Source of the DNA: a virus
DNA length: 64,000 nt
Virus record (IMG/VR): IMGVR_UViG_3300027762_000008
Location: 1 to 64,000 of that record
Strand: one strand, 5' to 3'
Each line of letters begins with the position of its first letter. Positions within the stretch are counted from its first letter, which is position 1. A model generated the notes under the pieces. The model was not told where the DNA came from, made no database searches, and worked only from the letters and a program-made list of their open reading frames with translations. Of this stretch, positions 22,696 through 31,844 are shown one piece after another. Position numbers and translations under genes: made by a program.

Positions 22696-22992
22696 ATGAC
22701 CATTCGAGACAAAGTGACAACTGAGGGGGGCAACCGGGGCTACCGCATGATGCGGTCTAAGATAGCTAAAGACAAGAACGGCTACGGCAAAGTAGTCAGT
22801 GTTGCCCGGGAAAAACTGATGCAGAAACTGGGCAAAGACCCTGGATATAATGTTGTCGCTGCCCATGACAAACCGGGTTCTCACTTTGAGAAGGATGGCG
22901 GGGAGTTCGACCCGGCTACCCGGTCGGAGAATACGGCCGAATCGAATAAGCTGCGCAAATTCAAGAAAAAACTGAAGGAGAAGAAACAATGA
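22696..22992 (+). CDS. Small basic protein, 98 aa
   Basis: Start after AGGAGGGACCGA. Strongly basic at both ends: KVTTEGGNRGYRMMRSKIAKDK and NKLRKFKKKLKEKKQ. First gene of the rightward structural operon. Similar basic proteins precede terminase genes in other podoviruses and may bind DNA or RNA; no family is named. ATGA overlap with the next gene. Confidence 0.6.
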   Translation: MTIRDKVTTEGGNRGYRMMRSKIAKDKNGYGKVVSVAREKLMQKLGKDPGYNVVAAHDKPGSHFEKDGGEFDPATRSENTAESNKLRKFKKKLKEKKQ

Positions 22993-23264
22993 GCTTTTCG
23001 GACATTTGGTTCCATGATGATGAGAAGGTTGGCGGTTCTCAGACCAAGGAAGAGAACCAGAAAGTCGTTAAACGGTCACACCTTAAGAACCTCGTTGGCA
23101 AGCACACAGCACCCTTAGCCCGTCCTTCTGCCTTTGAGGCTCGTAAGCTTCTGCAGAAGAAGATGGTGAAGAAGGCCGAAAAAGACGAAGAGAGCAAGAA
23201 GAATAAGAAGAATCTTAAGCAAGTAATTATGGCGCAGCAGTGTGGTAAATCGACCAGAGAGTAG
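22989..23264 (+). CDS. Small basic protein, 91 aa
   Basis: Helical and Lys-rich, particularly residues 55-85 (EARKLLQKKMVKKAEKDEESKKNKKNLKQ). Five bases before the large terminase, so a packaging-associated role is plausible. Unrelated at sequence level to the preceding basic protein apart from composition. Confidence 0.55.
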   Translation: MSFSDIWFHDDEKVGGSQTKEENQKVVKRSHLKNLVGKHTAPLARPSAFEARKLLQKKMVKKAEKDEESKKNKKNLKQVIMAQQCGKSTRE

Positions 23265-23269
23265 GATTC

Positions 23270-24811
23270 GTGGACGACGAAAAGCTAAGGTTAATACAAG
23301 AGTATCAAGAAGAAGTAATCAGACAACGAGGTCGACTGCTCAAGGTTTTTATCCCAGATAAACCTTCTGCAGAGCCGTTTCCAGAACAAATAGCCTTCCT
23401 CAGCGACAAGTCGAATTCTAAGCTGGCTCGCTGCGGAAACCGTGCAGCCAAGACTTTTACCACCATGCGAGACTTGGCATGGAAGATCACCCGTACTCAC
23501 TGGTATAGACAAGACTGGAACGTCCTTAAGATTTCAGACAAGGCATGGAAAGACAAACTGGAAACGCCTGAGTATGAGAAGAAGTATCTCAAGGCAAAGC
23601 CAAGAACGTTCTGGGTGGTTGGTCCTACATACGAGTTCGTTAAAGAAACCATGTGGGGAATGTATCTGGAGCAGATGATTCCCGCATGGTTTATTAAGGA
23701 AATCAAACTCACCAACCAAAAGAATATCGAAGCCGTACACTTTATCAACGGCGATGTACTCAAATGTAAAACCTATGCCCAGCAGGATTCCACCAAGATG
23801 GGTTTCGCTGTGGACGAGGTTTACATCGACGAAGCTCCTCCGGAAAAGAAGACAATTACCGAACTCATAGTTCGTACTTTCGACAAGGATGGTTCCATCA
23901 CCCTGGGCTTTACCCCCATTGTGCAGAACAAGGAGATCCAGGCGTACCTGGACAGCTGCTGTTCAGATGGCACCATGTCCCTGCACTCCTGGAGCGTCTT
24001 GGCGAACCCGCACTACCGGGATCACCCGGAACGCCGGGAGAGGGTGCTTGCCGAATACTCCCACATGTCCGAGGAGGAGCGGAACACCCGTCTTTCCGGA
24101 GCATGGTACATTGAGAGGCCGAACCAGCCAGTCTTCGAAGGGCTCGAGCCAGAGATAGTGGACGACTTCCCTGTCCCCGACCATTGGCGGCAGATTCGCT
24201 ATACCGACCCGGCATCCCATGTGACAGGGCATGCCATCTTCGCTGAAGACCCCGCCACTGGGGAATGGTACACTATCCATGCTCAAGAGATTACCTGGGG
24301 CAAGATAGCCAAAGCTGAGGACATCCTCGACGTAATCGAAGCCCTGAAGCCCACCCGGTACTTTAAGTACTACGACAGCGTCTACGACAACGCAGAAGCT
24401 TGGTTCGGTGCCTACGGTAGACAATATGGGTATCGTCCCTGTATCGTAAAGAACAGAGAAGCGGCCATCATGCAGACCCGCAACGCAGTGGGAACCAAGA
24501 GACTGAAGTTCTTCCGTCGGGCAGCTGCAGGAGCGGTGGAGCAGTTCAAGGAGTACCACTACAAGCCCGATGGACAGGGAGTGGTAAAGAAGAAGGATCA
24601 CATGTTGGATTGCGTCATGTATTTCTGTCGGGAAATCCCTGATCCTCTTCCTACGGCAGAGAATCAACCGACGGTGAAAGAGGAAGCTGTCCAGAATCTG
24701 ATACGCAAGTATGAGGCAGGACCGATGTCTACCCGTAAGCAATGGGCATTCAATCGGGCGGCAAGAAATTCACGGTTTCAGCAGATTGGTAGACTTAGGA
24801 GCATGAGATGA
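23270..24811 (+). CDS. terL: Terminase large subunit
   Basis: 513 residues from a GTG at 23270 with AGGA just upstream. ATPase domain: Walker A-like GNRAAKT (residues 56-62) and Walker B VYIDEAP (about 184-190). Nuclease domain: acidic residues in YTDPAS (Asp313), YYDSVYD (about 369-373) and KKDHMLD (443-447), the RNase H-like two-metal site that cuts concatemeric DNA. It drives packaging through the portal. Sits at the start of the head operon and overlaps the next gene by 4 bases. Assigned with high confidence; the packaging mode (direct repeats or headful) cannot be read from it by eye. Confidence 0.9.
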   Translation: MDDEKLRLIQEYQEEVIRQRGRLLKVFIPDKPSAEPFPEQIAFLSDKSNSKLARCGNRAAKTFTTMRDLAWKITRTHWYRQDWNVLKISDKAWKDKLETPEYEKKYLKAKPRTFWVVGPTYEFVKETMWGMYLEQMIPAWFIKEIKLTNQKNIEAVHFINGDVLKCKTYAQQDSTKMGFAVDEVYIDEAPPEKKTITELIVRTFDKDGSITLGFTPIVQNKEIQAYLDSCCSDGTMSLHSWSVLANPHYRDHPERRERVLAEYSHMSEEERNTRLSGAWYIERPNQPVFEGLEPEIVDDFPVPDHWRQIRYTDPASHVTGHAIFAEDPATGEWYTIHAQEITWGKIAKAEDILDVIEALKPTRYFKYYDSVYDNAEAWFGAYGRQYGYRPCIVKNREAAIMQTRNAVGTKRLKFFRRAAAGAVEQFKEYHYKPDGQGVVKKKDHMLDCVMYFCREIPDPLPTAENQPTVKEEAVQNLIRKYEAGPMSTRKQWAFNRAARNSRFQQIGRLRSMR

Positions 24812-25071
24812 TAGAGTTAATTTTGGTTTTGTGTTTTCTCAATTTCATGGCAACTGTAGCTTTGGGCGTCTGGGTAGTCATTTCGCACAGGAAACAGACC
24901 CACACTCTCGAGCTTTATTCTTCTCATTTCCTTGCGAAAGTAGGGGAGCTGGAGAAGAACAACAACACTTTGGGTAAGGTGATGAAAATCTTCGAAGACG
25001 AAACCCAAATCCTTAAACGCCGCAATGAAAACATGGCTCTCAAAGATCGATTCCAAAGAACTCCGAGGTGA
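24808..25071 (+). CDS. Small membrane-anchored coiled-coil protein
   Basis: 87 residues; the ATG overlaps the terminase stop. One N-terminal transmembrane helix (LILVLCFLNFMATVALGVWVV) then a charged coiled coil (residues 35-80, LAKVGELEKNNNTLGKVMKIFEDETQILKRR). The topology is that of an inner-membrane spanin (Rz-like) or a head-assembly membrane protein. Placement between terminase and portal, away from the endolysins, makes the spanin reading uncertain. Confidence 0.5.
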   Translation: MIELILVLCFLNFMATVALGVWVVISHRKQTHTLELYSSHFLAKVGELEKNNNTLGKVMKIFEDETQILKRRNENMALKDRFQRTPR

Positions 25072-25074
25072 TAA

Positions 25075-27102
25075 ATGCCAAAAGTTCGACTTCTATCCGA
25101 TGCCGAGTTGTCCCGGCTTATCGCTGCTCAGTACCAGGAAGCGAAAGAGAAAGCGGATAAACTCAAGGTGGAATACGACATCTGCGAGATGGCGTATCAG
25201 TGCATCAACAACAAAATTCGTGGCGCTTTGGACTCTGGTCTGGCGACTCAGTTTCTGTTCTCTCCACAAAACGAAGAGAACGTCATGCCGCTTATCGAAG
25301 GACTGGACTTGGCTAAGGCCATCCTGTTCCTTCACAGCAAACTGTGTATCTCCGACCCCGTGGTGACCGCTGCTCCCCGTAAGCAGGATCATGCCACCAA
25401 GATGTCGGCAAAATATGCCCAGCAGCACATGGAATACCTCAAGAACAAGACTCGGATGCAGGAAATCTCCGAAGCCGGAGCATTCCTGAACCTCTGTATC
25501 TACGGCACCGGAATCACTTTCTGGGGCTGGAATCCCCATGGCGGCGAGAAGCCCATGGACGATATTCCGGATAACGTGGACATCGAGAACTTTGACTTCC
25601 GTATGGAAGGAGCTCACGACGTACGAAACGTCAATCCAAAGAAGTTCTTTCCCGATGCTACGGCGGACATGTGGATCAATGCCGAACATTGCTTTGAAGA
25701 GATGGACGTCCCGGCAAAGAAGGCTTACTACGACTTCGATAAACCCGAGCAGCAAGAGATTCTGCGAGCGTCACAGAACGAAGTAAACAACTCCGAAAGT
25801 TCAGGCAATAAAGAGAAGAGCACTATTAAGCTCATCCACTACTGGGAGAAAGGACTTCCTTGGAACGGCTTCCTGGGCTCCCATGTTATCTTTATCCGGC
25901 CTGAGAATCCTCGCATTCTGTATCGGGGTCCGAATCCTTTTGCCCACAAGAAGCTCCCGTACAGTGTGCTCACAGACATCGACATCCCAGACAACGTGAT
26001 GGGAATGAGCCGCATTGTGTACGCATACCAGACCCAGATGAGCATCAACAACATGCTCACCATGGTCATGGACAACATGAGCCTCTTCGGAGCGGCGAAG
26101 GCGATGCTTCCAGAGGGTGGATTCAATGAGGACATGATCGACAACGATAAGTCGCTCATTGGAACGTACAACCCGGCTTCGGGAGGAAAACCTGAGTTCT
26201 TCCGTCCAGTGAATGTGACCTCCGATGTGTGGCGAGCCTATGACATCATGAAGGGATACATCAATAACCTGTATGGTATGAATGAGTTCTCCCAGGGCCA
26301 GATTCCTCGAGAGCTTTCGTCCTATGCGGTTCAGTTGGCCTTGGAGATGGACGACAAGTACCGTATCCGCCTCTTCAATAAGAAGAAGCAGTACGTGAAG
26401 GACATGTACACCTTCGGTCTTGAGATGACCAAACAGTACGTTACTGAACCCATTCGGCTCAGCATTACGGGAGTTGAAGGATTCGAGAACGACGAATTCT
26501 TCATGTCGTCCCAGCTCGAGGGCGAATACGATATTTCCGTGGATTACGGAGCCTACATCCCGGTGGATCCGGCTGCTCGTAAACAGCAGATTCTGGAGTT
26601 CATCAAGTCTGGCATGTTCGAGAAGGCTGGCGGCAATATGAAGAAAGCCGCCTCGCTTCTGGTTGATGGTTCGATGTTGGACGTTAAGGATTCGATGGAA
26701 ACGTCTAGAAACCTGCAGAACGCCGAAATCGCCAGACTCATCAAGGGCGAGAAGGTGAATGTGGAGCCATGGGATGACGATGGGGAACACGCCGCAGCCA
26801 TTGAAGACTTTGCAAGAACCCAGACCTTCGAAACCCTTCCAAGGGACATCAAGGAAGCAATCTGGGCTCATGGAGAAGCCCACATTAAGACTCTCGCCGA
26901 GAAGATTGCCAAATCCGGCGGACAGCCGGGGGCTCCAGGAGGTCCGATGGGAGCGGGTGGTCCTGGTGGGATGCCTCCTCCTGGCGGTCCAGCTGGCGGT
27001 CCAGGGATGCCGCCGATGGGAGGAGCGGGAGCACCTCCTGCGCCGCCTCCAGGAGCAGGTCCGGGGATGCCCATGGCCTCCCCCTCGCAGCCACTGGTTT
27101 GA
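25075..27102 (+). CDS. Portal protein
   Basis: 675 residues. Follows the terminase and precedes the scaffold, the usual portal position. Contains the conserved helical run QTQMSINNMLTMVMDNMSLFGAAK (about residues 320-345) typical of portal wing/clip regions, and DPAARKQQILEFI near the end of the folded part. The last 60 residues are extremely Gly/Pro-rich (GGPMGAGGPGGMPPPGGP), a disordered tail unusual for a portal. It forms the dodecameric ring at the capsid vertex through which DNA is packaged. Confidence 0.85.
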   Translation: MPKVRLLSDAELSRLIAAQYQEAKEKADKLKVEYDICEMAYQCINNKIRGALDSGLATQFLFSPQNEENVMPLIEGLDLAKAILFLHSKLCISDPVVTAAPRKQDHATKMSAKYAQQHMEYLKNKTRMQEISEAGAFLNLCIYGTGITFWGWNPHGGEKPMDDIPDNVDIENFDFRMEGAHDVRNVNPKKFFPDATADMWINAEHCFEEMDVPAKKAYYDFDKPEQQEILRASQNEVNNSESSGNKEKSTIKLIHYWEKGLPWNGFLGSHVIFIRPENPRILYRGPNPFAHKKLPYSVLTDIDIPDNVMGMSRIVYAYQTQMSINNMLTMVMDNMSLFGAAKAMLPEGGFNEDMIDNDKSLIGTYNPASGGKPEFFRPVNVTSDVWRAYDIMKGYINNLYGMNEFSQGQIPRELSSYAVQLALEMDDKYRIRLFNKKKQYVKDMYTFGLEMTKQYVTEPIRLSITGVEGFENDEFFMSSQLEGEYDISVDYGAYIPVDPAARKQQILEFIKSGMFEKAGGNMKKAASLLVDGSMLDVKDSMETSRNLQNAEIARLIKGEKVNVEPWDDDGEHAAAIEDFARTQTFETLPRDIKEAIWAHGEAHIKTLAEKIAKSGGQPGAPGGPMGAGGPGGMPPPGGPAGGPGMPPMGGAGAPPAPPPGAGPGMPMASPSQPLV

Positions 27103-27151
27103 CTAAAGTGAATAAATAGTGTTTGATAGTCACTAAACCAAGGAGAATTGT

Positions 27152-28327
27152 ATGCCAGAGATTAGTACCCCCGCACCCGTATCTGCACCAGCACCTGTAT
27201 CAGCACCTTCTGCTGCACCAGCATCTAGCACCGGATTCAGACAGCCAGAAGGAGCTATGTCTCCGGATGAAATCTTCCGTGAATTCGAATCGAAATTGGA
27301 AGAGCAAGCTCCAGACTTTTCGAAAGCCCGTAAGTATGACGACAGGACTCCAGACGAGATTCTGAGTGCCCTGGACGAGAATGATGGAAATCTCCCTCCT
27401 GAAGAGCCGGAAGATAACATCGATCCGACCACAGGCGTCAGTCCTGAGATGGACGAAGCAGCAACCCCTACTGACGAATTCAAATTCGAATTCGAAGGAG
27501 AGGTTGGCGGGAAGAATTACAAGATCAACTTCAAGAGCCAGGAACAAATCAACAACGCCATCAAGAAGGCGATTGTTGCCGACCAGCTCTATCAGAAGAC
27601 CCGTACGCTTGAGTCTCAGGTTCAGGAGATGGGTCAGTACAAAGAGTTCTCCGACCAGATGGATCACTATCTCGAGAACGATCCAAAGGGGCTTATGGAT
27701 CTCATTATCGAGGATCTCCCCGAGGAAGATGTAAAAGAGTGGCTCATCGCTAAAGCGGAATGGTACGGACAGGATCAGGAAATACGCAAGCAAGCCATGA
27801 TTGCGAAGGAGAACGAACTCCTCCGCAGGAAGATTGCAGCCATCGAAGAGGCGGATAAGAAACTGGACGAGAAGCGGCGTATGGCGGCTGTGGAAGCCGA
27901 TAAGCACGTGCTTCAGTCTTGGGGTTCTGGAGTGATGTCAAAAATGAAATCACGTATTCCAGACTCGTATCATGGTATAATCGAACGTGAACTTAATAAT
28001 TCAGTATTAGAAGCCAAGTATATGCAGAGTAGTGGACAAGACGTTAATGTTAAGACTCTTGATAGGATCTTCGCTCGAAATATGAGGCCCATTCTGGAAC
28101 TCATACAAGAGAAATCCAATGACAGAATCGTAAATACCCAAGTAGCAAAGATTGTGCAGGATAAGAAGAACCAGAACCTCGCAAGAGTTCAGGGGGCAGC
28201 TACTCAGGCTCAGTCTAAGGTAAATCGTAGCAGTACGCTCAGTAAGGAAATTGACGAGAATCCAGCTAAGATGTTCGACCTTCTCCTCAAAGGGATGGAT
28301 GAAGGCCGCATCAGAATGAAGGCATAA
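27152..28327 (+). CDS. Head scaffolding protein
   Basis: 391 residues, RBS AAGGAG. The N-terminus is a Pro/Ala/Ser-rich low-complexity stretch (STPAPVSAPAPVSAPSAAP), then acidic disordered sequence, then helical coiled coils (LLRRKIAAIEEADKKLDEKRRMAAVEADK) and a C-terminal helical region with FDLLLKGMDEGRIRMKA. Acidic, coiled-coil proteins directly ahead of the capsid gene are scaffolds in podoviruses. The upstream 49 bases hold a 5-bp inverted repeat (AGTGA...TCACT) and no obvious promoter. Confidence 0.75.
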   Translation: MPEISTPAPVSAPAPVSAPSAAPASSTGFRQPEGAMSPDEIFREFESKLEEQAPDFSKARKYDDRTPDEILSALDENDGNLPPEEPEDNIDPTTGVSPEMDEAATPTDEFKFEFEGEVGGKNYKINFKSQEQINNAIKKAIVADQLYQKTRTLESQVQEMGQYKEFSDQMDHYLENDPKGLMDLIIEDLPEEDVKEWLIAKAEWYGQDQEIRKQAMIAKENELLRRKIAAIEEADKKLDEKRRMAAVEADKHVLQSWGSGVMSKMKSRIPDSYHGIIERELNNSVLEAKYMQSSGQDVNVKTLDRIFARNMRPILELIQEKSNDRIVNTQVAKIVQDKKNQNLARVQGAATQAQSKVNRSSTLSKEIDENPAKMFDLLLKGMDEGRIRMKA

Positions 28328-28337
28328 GGAGGAAAAA

Positions 28338-30143
28338 ATGCCAGTTATTGCAGAGAACAACGCATTTTCAAATGCGCAGTTTAAGCAGTCAGACCTGCTT
28401 AAGTTTATCCAGGAAAAAGGTTCCAAGACCCTGTGGCGTGTTGTCTCGGGTTTGGACTCGGTCACCAAGAAGGGCGAATGGCCTGGGGGTAAGGAATTCC
28501 GTTACCACATGACCGTTGATGCCGGTGGTGGAGCGTTCAGTGGTTTGAACTCCGTTGGTGGCGTGTTTGCCAACCCTGACCGTGCATACGGAATTCAGGC
28601 GTTCATGGTTCCGAAGTATCAGACGATGACCATGTACTTCGACCGAATCATGGGCAAGTTGACTGACAGCGATGCCAAGGCTTACTTGGGCTCGATGAAG
28701 ATGGAATATGAGCAGAAGACTCTGTTCCAGAAGAGCTTCACGAACCTCCAGCAGATTATGGACGGCACAGGCCGTGTTGCTACTCCTATCGGTCTTGGTG
28801 CATCCAACACCGCAACTGGAAACAGCTTCACGATTGCCAGCCCTTCGACTCTTCTGAAGGTCAAGCTCTCTTCGCTCGACACCGCAACCGGATCTGCCGC
28901 CTACTGTATGGAAGGTATGGTGGTTTCGTTCCTGTATCCGAACTATGACGACGATGACAATGGCACGGTTGCCACCACGAAGGCTGACTGCGTTCCTCGT
29001 TTCGCCGTTCTCGGATTCAAGGCTTCTACGGTTCGCTCGTATTACGATGCTTTCCGTGTTGTCCGTATCAACCAGTCGGCGAACGAGGTTCTTCTCGCTC
29101 CCGCACGTAAGGCCGCTGGAGACAGCGACACCTACACTCCCTATACGACGGTAGACGCCTCGCACATGGTGCAGCAGGGCGGTTCGTCCACGATGTGGTG
29201 CGGCGGAACAGGTACTGTGACTGTCACTCCGTGGCAGGGTCGTACGACTGCTCTCGGTGCTCCGACGGATACCAATGGTCTTACTGGCGGTGCCTCCCTC
29301 GGTCTTGATCACTTCTTCAGCTATGCCGGATTCACCAGCTACGTGGCTGCGGACCATCCGACAGCGACCTTCTTGGTCCTCACCGGGTATATTCCTACGG
29401 GAACCGTTGACTACGGCATCGGCAATTCGGACTTCAGCTCGTTCTCTGGGGCTACCACCACCAATGCTGCAGCGGCTCGTGCGATTCTCGGCCTCGGCTG
29501 GGATGCGAACGTGGACTCTGCCTACGGTGTTACCCAGGACGTGTCGCTTGTGAACCCGTACCTGATGACTGGTATCGAATCGTTGATTTTCAATGATACG
29601 AACCTCGTTCAGGGCGTTCCTCGCTACAGCATCCAGCAGTACCTCCCGACGAAGAAGGACTTGAACTCTCAGGCTCTGACGTTCAACGGACTCTTCGCTG
29701 GTGTGGCTGAGCACTATGTTCGTAACCGTGACAAGGATCCGAACTCGGCAGACGTGATTCAGTGGAACCTTCTCGACATGAACCCGCTGGTGTACACCTC
29801 GCTCCTGTCGCTCTCTGAGGCTGACCGCCGTATCACCGATGACAAGGGCATCCGTGGTACCTCGTGTAAGACCATTCAGGTGGGCAACAAGAAGTTCGAG
29901 CTGAACATGAACTCCTCCATGCGTCTTGACCGTATCGTCGGTATTCCGAAGGATGCGATCCAGATGAAGGGTGGAACTCTTGACCCGGTGGAAGTTGATG
30001 GCCAGCGTCAGTACATGGCTCTCAACAGTTCTGCTCGAAGAGTTAACGCGTATGAGCAGTATTACACCATACAAGGAGAACAGTATGTTGAGAATCTCCG
30101 CGACTGTCTGTTCTTCAGAAACTTTACCATAAGTATACTGTAA
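28338..30143 (+). CDS. Major capsid protein
   Basis: 601 residues with a strong RBS (AAGGAGGAA). Long spine-like N-terminal helices, a central Asp-rich insertion (YPNYDDDDNGTV, about residues 200-210), a Gly/Thr/Ser-rich middle and a C-terminal beta region. HK97-fold capsid proteins are usually 300-500 residues, so this one carries an insertion, most likely the segment of about residues 190-400. High use of G/C-ending codons and long antisense open frames (a codon-bias effect) agree with a highly expressed gene. Gene order (portal, scaffold, capsid) decides the assignment. Confidence 0.85.
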   Translation: MPVIAENNAFSNAQFKQSDLLKFIQEKGSKTLWRVVSGLDSVTKKGEWPGGKEFRYHMTVDAGGGAFSGLNSVGGVFANPDRAYGIQAFMVPKYQTMTMYFDRIMGKLTDSDAKAYLGSMKMEYEQKTLFQKSFTNLQQIMDGTGRVATPIGLGASNTATGNSFTIASPSTLLKVKLSSLDTATGSAAYCMEGMVVSFLYPNYDDDDNGTVATTKADCVPRFAVLGFKASTVRSYYDAFRVVRINQSANEVLLAPARKAAGDSDTYTPYTTVDASHMVQQGGSSTMWCGGTGTVTVTPWQGRTTALGAPTDTNGLTGGASLGLDHFFSYAGFTSYVAADHPTATFLVLTGYIPTGTVDYGIGNSDFSSFSGATTTNAAAARAILGLGWDANVDSAYGVTQDVSLVNPYLMTGIESLIFNDTNLVQGVPRYSIQQYLPTKKDLNSQALTFNGLFAGVAEHYVRNRDKDPNSADVIQWNLLDMNPLVYTSLLSLSEADRRITDDKGIRGTSCKTIQVGNKKFELNMNSSMRLDRIVGIPKDAIQMKGGTLDPVEVDGQRQYMALNSSARRVNAYEQYYTIQGEQYVENLRDCLFFRNFTISIL

Positions 30144-30170
30144 GTCAATTGACGAATGCGGGAGATTCGG

Positions 30171-30205
30171 ATATTGTCCTCCGTCTAACGATTGGAGGAC
30201 AATAT
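30171..30205 (+). promoter_or_regulatory. Hairpin covering the RBS and start of the HNH gene
   Basis: ATATTGTCCTCC (30171-30182) pairs with GGAGGACAATAT (30194-30205) as a perfect 12-bp stem with an 11-base loop. The 3' arm contains the GGAGG ribosome binding site and the first two bases of the ATG at 30204, so translation from a long capsid read-through transcript should be blocked. Known homing endonucleases of T4 (I-TevI and relatives) use the same strategy to avoid expression from the wrong transcripts. Confidence 0.75.
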
Positions 30206-30890
30206 GGCACAGATACCAGTATTCAAGGGCGGGGTTAAGGTTTTCGAGATTGAGGTGGACGACGATATGTACGAGGAACTTTCAAAAAGTGTATGGTATG
30301 CTTGCTCGGGAACGAAGCAATATGCCCAACGCAAAGTGAAAGCTCCCAATGGGATTTTCTGGAATCAAAAACTGCACCAGACAATTCTCGGACTGCCGAG
30401 AAAATCCGGAGTGGTGGTGGATCATATCGACAGAAACCCATTGAATTGTCGTAAAAGCAATCTTCGAATGGTCACCTTTCAGGAGAATTCCTGGAACAGG
30501 AGCAAACGCAAACGGGAGACTACTTCCCGGTATACCGGGGTTTCCTGGGCTACGCACCAGCGATGGGTTGCAACTATCGATGGAGAGCACATCGGCTATT
30601 TTGATTCGGAGGAGAATGCTGCCAAAGCATATGACTACGAAGCAAGACAGCGCAGAGGAGCATTTGCGGTAGTCAATTTCCCAGATGTGAATGAGAAACC
30701 TGCTCCTGACAGGAAAACTTTAACCAAACGCAAGTACGTTACTGTGGTGAATAAGAATGGCAAGCCCAAGTATCATATCCAAATAACTTGCTGCGAACCT
30801 CGAATTATCACCACAAGGACTACTCTTGAAGCAGCTATTGAGTGTCGGAATGAAAAACTGAAGGAGTTGGGTGTTCCAATTCCTGATTGA
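30204..30890 (+). CDS. HNH homing endonuclease with AP2 domain
   Basis: 228 residues. Start at 30204 (RBS GGAGG at 30194-30198, inside the hairpin). Residues about 70-115 are an HNH motif of the HNH_3 type: VVVDHIDRNPLNCRKSNLRMVT with the catalytic His. Residues about 120-165 are an AP2/ERF DNA-binding domain (RYTGVSWATHQRWVATIDGEHIGYFDSEENAAKAYD). This pairing is typical of freestanding HNH homing endonucleases that insert between structural genes. It adds a 700-base block between capsid and decoration genes without disturbing either. Confidence 0.8.
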   Translation: MAQIPVFKGGVKVFEIEVDDDMYEELSKSVWYACSGTKQYAQRKVKAPNGIFWNQKLHQTILGLPRKSGVVVDHIDRNPLNCRKSNLRMVTFQENSWNRSKRKRETTSRYTGVSWATHQRWVATIDGEHIGYFDSEENAAKAYDYEARQRRGAFAVVNFPDVNEKPAPDRKTLTKRKYVTVVNKNGKPKYHIQITCCEPRIITTRTTLEAAIECRNEKLKELGVPIPD

Positions 30891-30918
30891 CTCTTTTGAA
30901 TAACCGAAAGGATACGAT

Positions 30919-31833
30919 ATGCCAGCAATTGGATTATCGAGACTTCAACAGGACACACTTGACCGGCATCTGTCTGCTGGCAAGCGGTCCAACAACGGAC
31001 TCCTTCTCTCTGCTATGCAGTGCGGAATGATTGAGACTTTTCAGGGCAAGGGACTGGTTCACTATGTGCGTACCGACGTGGGCGGCGGCGATGAAGTCGA
31101 TGTCGCCACGTATATCACCGGACTCACCGGTCTGGATGCAGACTTGGATCCTTACTACGTGACTGGAACGGGACACCTCTTGGCTCTTCGTGGGTCGGAT
31201 TCAACCCCCACAGCTTCCACTGTAGGTATCCCTGTGGCTTCTACCACAGCGTCCTCCACGGGTGTTCTTCGCCTCACGAATCGTGACGTCAATGCAGCGA
31301 ACGTGGCGGGTGTTTCTCAGGAAGGAGCTCTCTGGATTCCAGGGTCCACTCCTTGGGTTGCTCAGTTCGAACTTACCGTTCCGAAGAATGCTTATGCTGT
31401 CGGCGTGGCGTTCCAGGAAATCGGATTCATGGGAGCGGGCGATCTCGCCACGCACTTCGTTGATGCATCGAAAGAGTTCGGATACGTGGATGGAACCAGC
31501 GACGTTGCTTTCGTGGCTCTGAAGTTCTACGCCGGAAATGGATACCTTCGGATTCGTCCTGCCACGGCGGGAACGATTCTCACCAGTGCGGCGTTCCCGA
31601 TTCCGACTTCCGGAAAGCACACCTATCGCATTGAGAACAACTACTCGACGACTGGAGGAACTCCCACAGTCTCTTTGTTCATTGACGATGCGTTCGTGGT
31701 TTCGATAGCGGCTACAGTAGCCAGCGGACTTCAGTTTGCGGCCCGTACATGTCACGGAGCGAGCTATGCCGCAGCTACCCATACGCCTCCCGTGTTCGAC
31801 ATCGACACTGTCGTTGTCGCCATCAACCCATAA
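30919..31833 (+). CDS. Probable head decoration or fibre protein
   Basis: 304 residues, RBS GAAAGGAT. Beta-rich with Gly/Thr-rich loops; a hydrophobic N-terminal helix (residues 5-25) then a domain with GTGHLLALRG and a jelly-roll-like C-terminal half (YRIENNYSTTGGTPTVSLFIDDAFVVSI). Placed directly after the capsid gene and its inserted endonuclease, it fits a head fibre or decoration protein. No named family. Confidence 0.6.
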   Translation: MPAIGLSRLQQDTLDRHLSAGKRSNNGLLLSAMQCGMIETFQGKGLVHYVRTDVGGGDEVDVATYITGLTGLDADLDPYYVTGTGHLLALRGSDSTPTASTVGIPVASTTASSTGVLRLTNRDVNAANVAGVSQEGALWIPGSTPWVAQFELTVPKNAYAVGVAFQEIGFMGAGDLATHFVDASKEFGYVDGTSDVAFVALKFYAGNGYLRIRPATAGTILTSAAFPIPTSGKHTYRIENNYSTTGGTPTVSLFIDDAFVVSIAATVASGLQFAARTCHGASYAAATHTPPVFDIDTVVVAINP

Positions 31834-31844
31834 GGAGATAGATC

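Noticed and set aside
22170-22724. 184-codon plus-strand frame over the candidate small terminase
   Set aside because: Ser/Arg-rich shadow of the minus-strand gene; the rightward operon clearly starts at 22696.
25801-26883. 360-codon open frame antisense to the portal gene
   Set aside because: Shadow frame; His/Leu/Val-rich composition and no RBS.
28389-30074. 561-codon open frame antisense to the major capsid gene
   Set aside because: A codon-bias effect of a highly expressed gene; the sense frame has the RBS, the capsid context and a structured protein.
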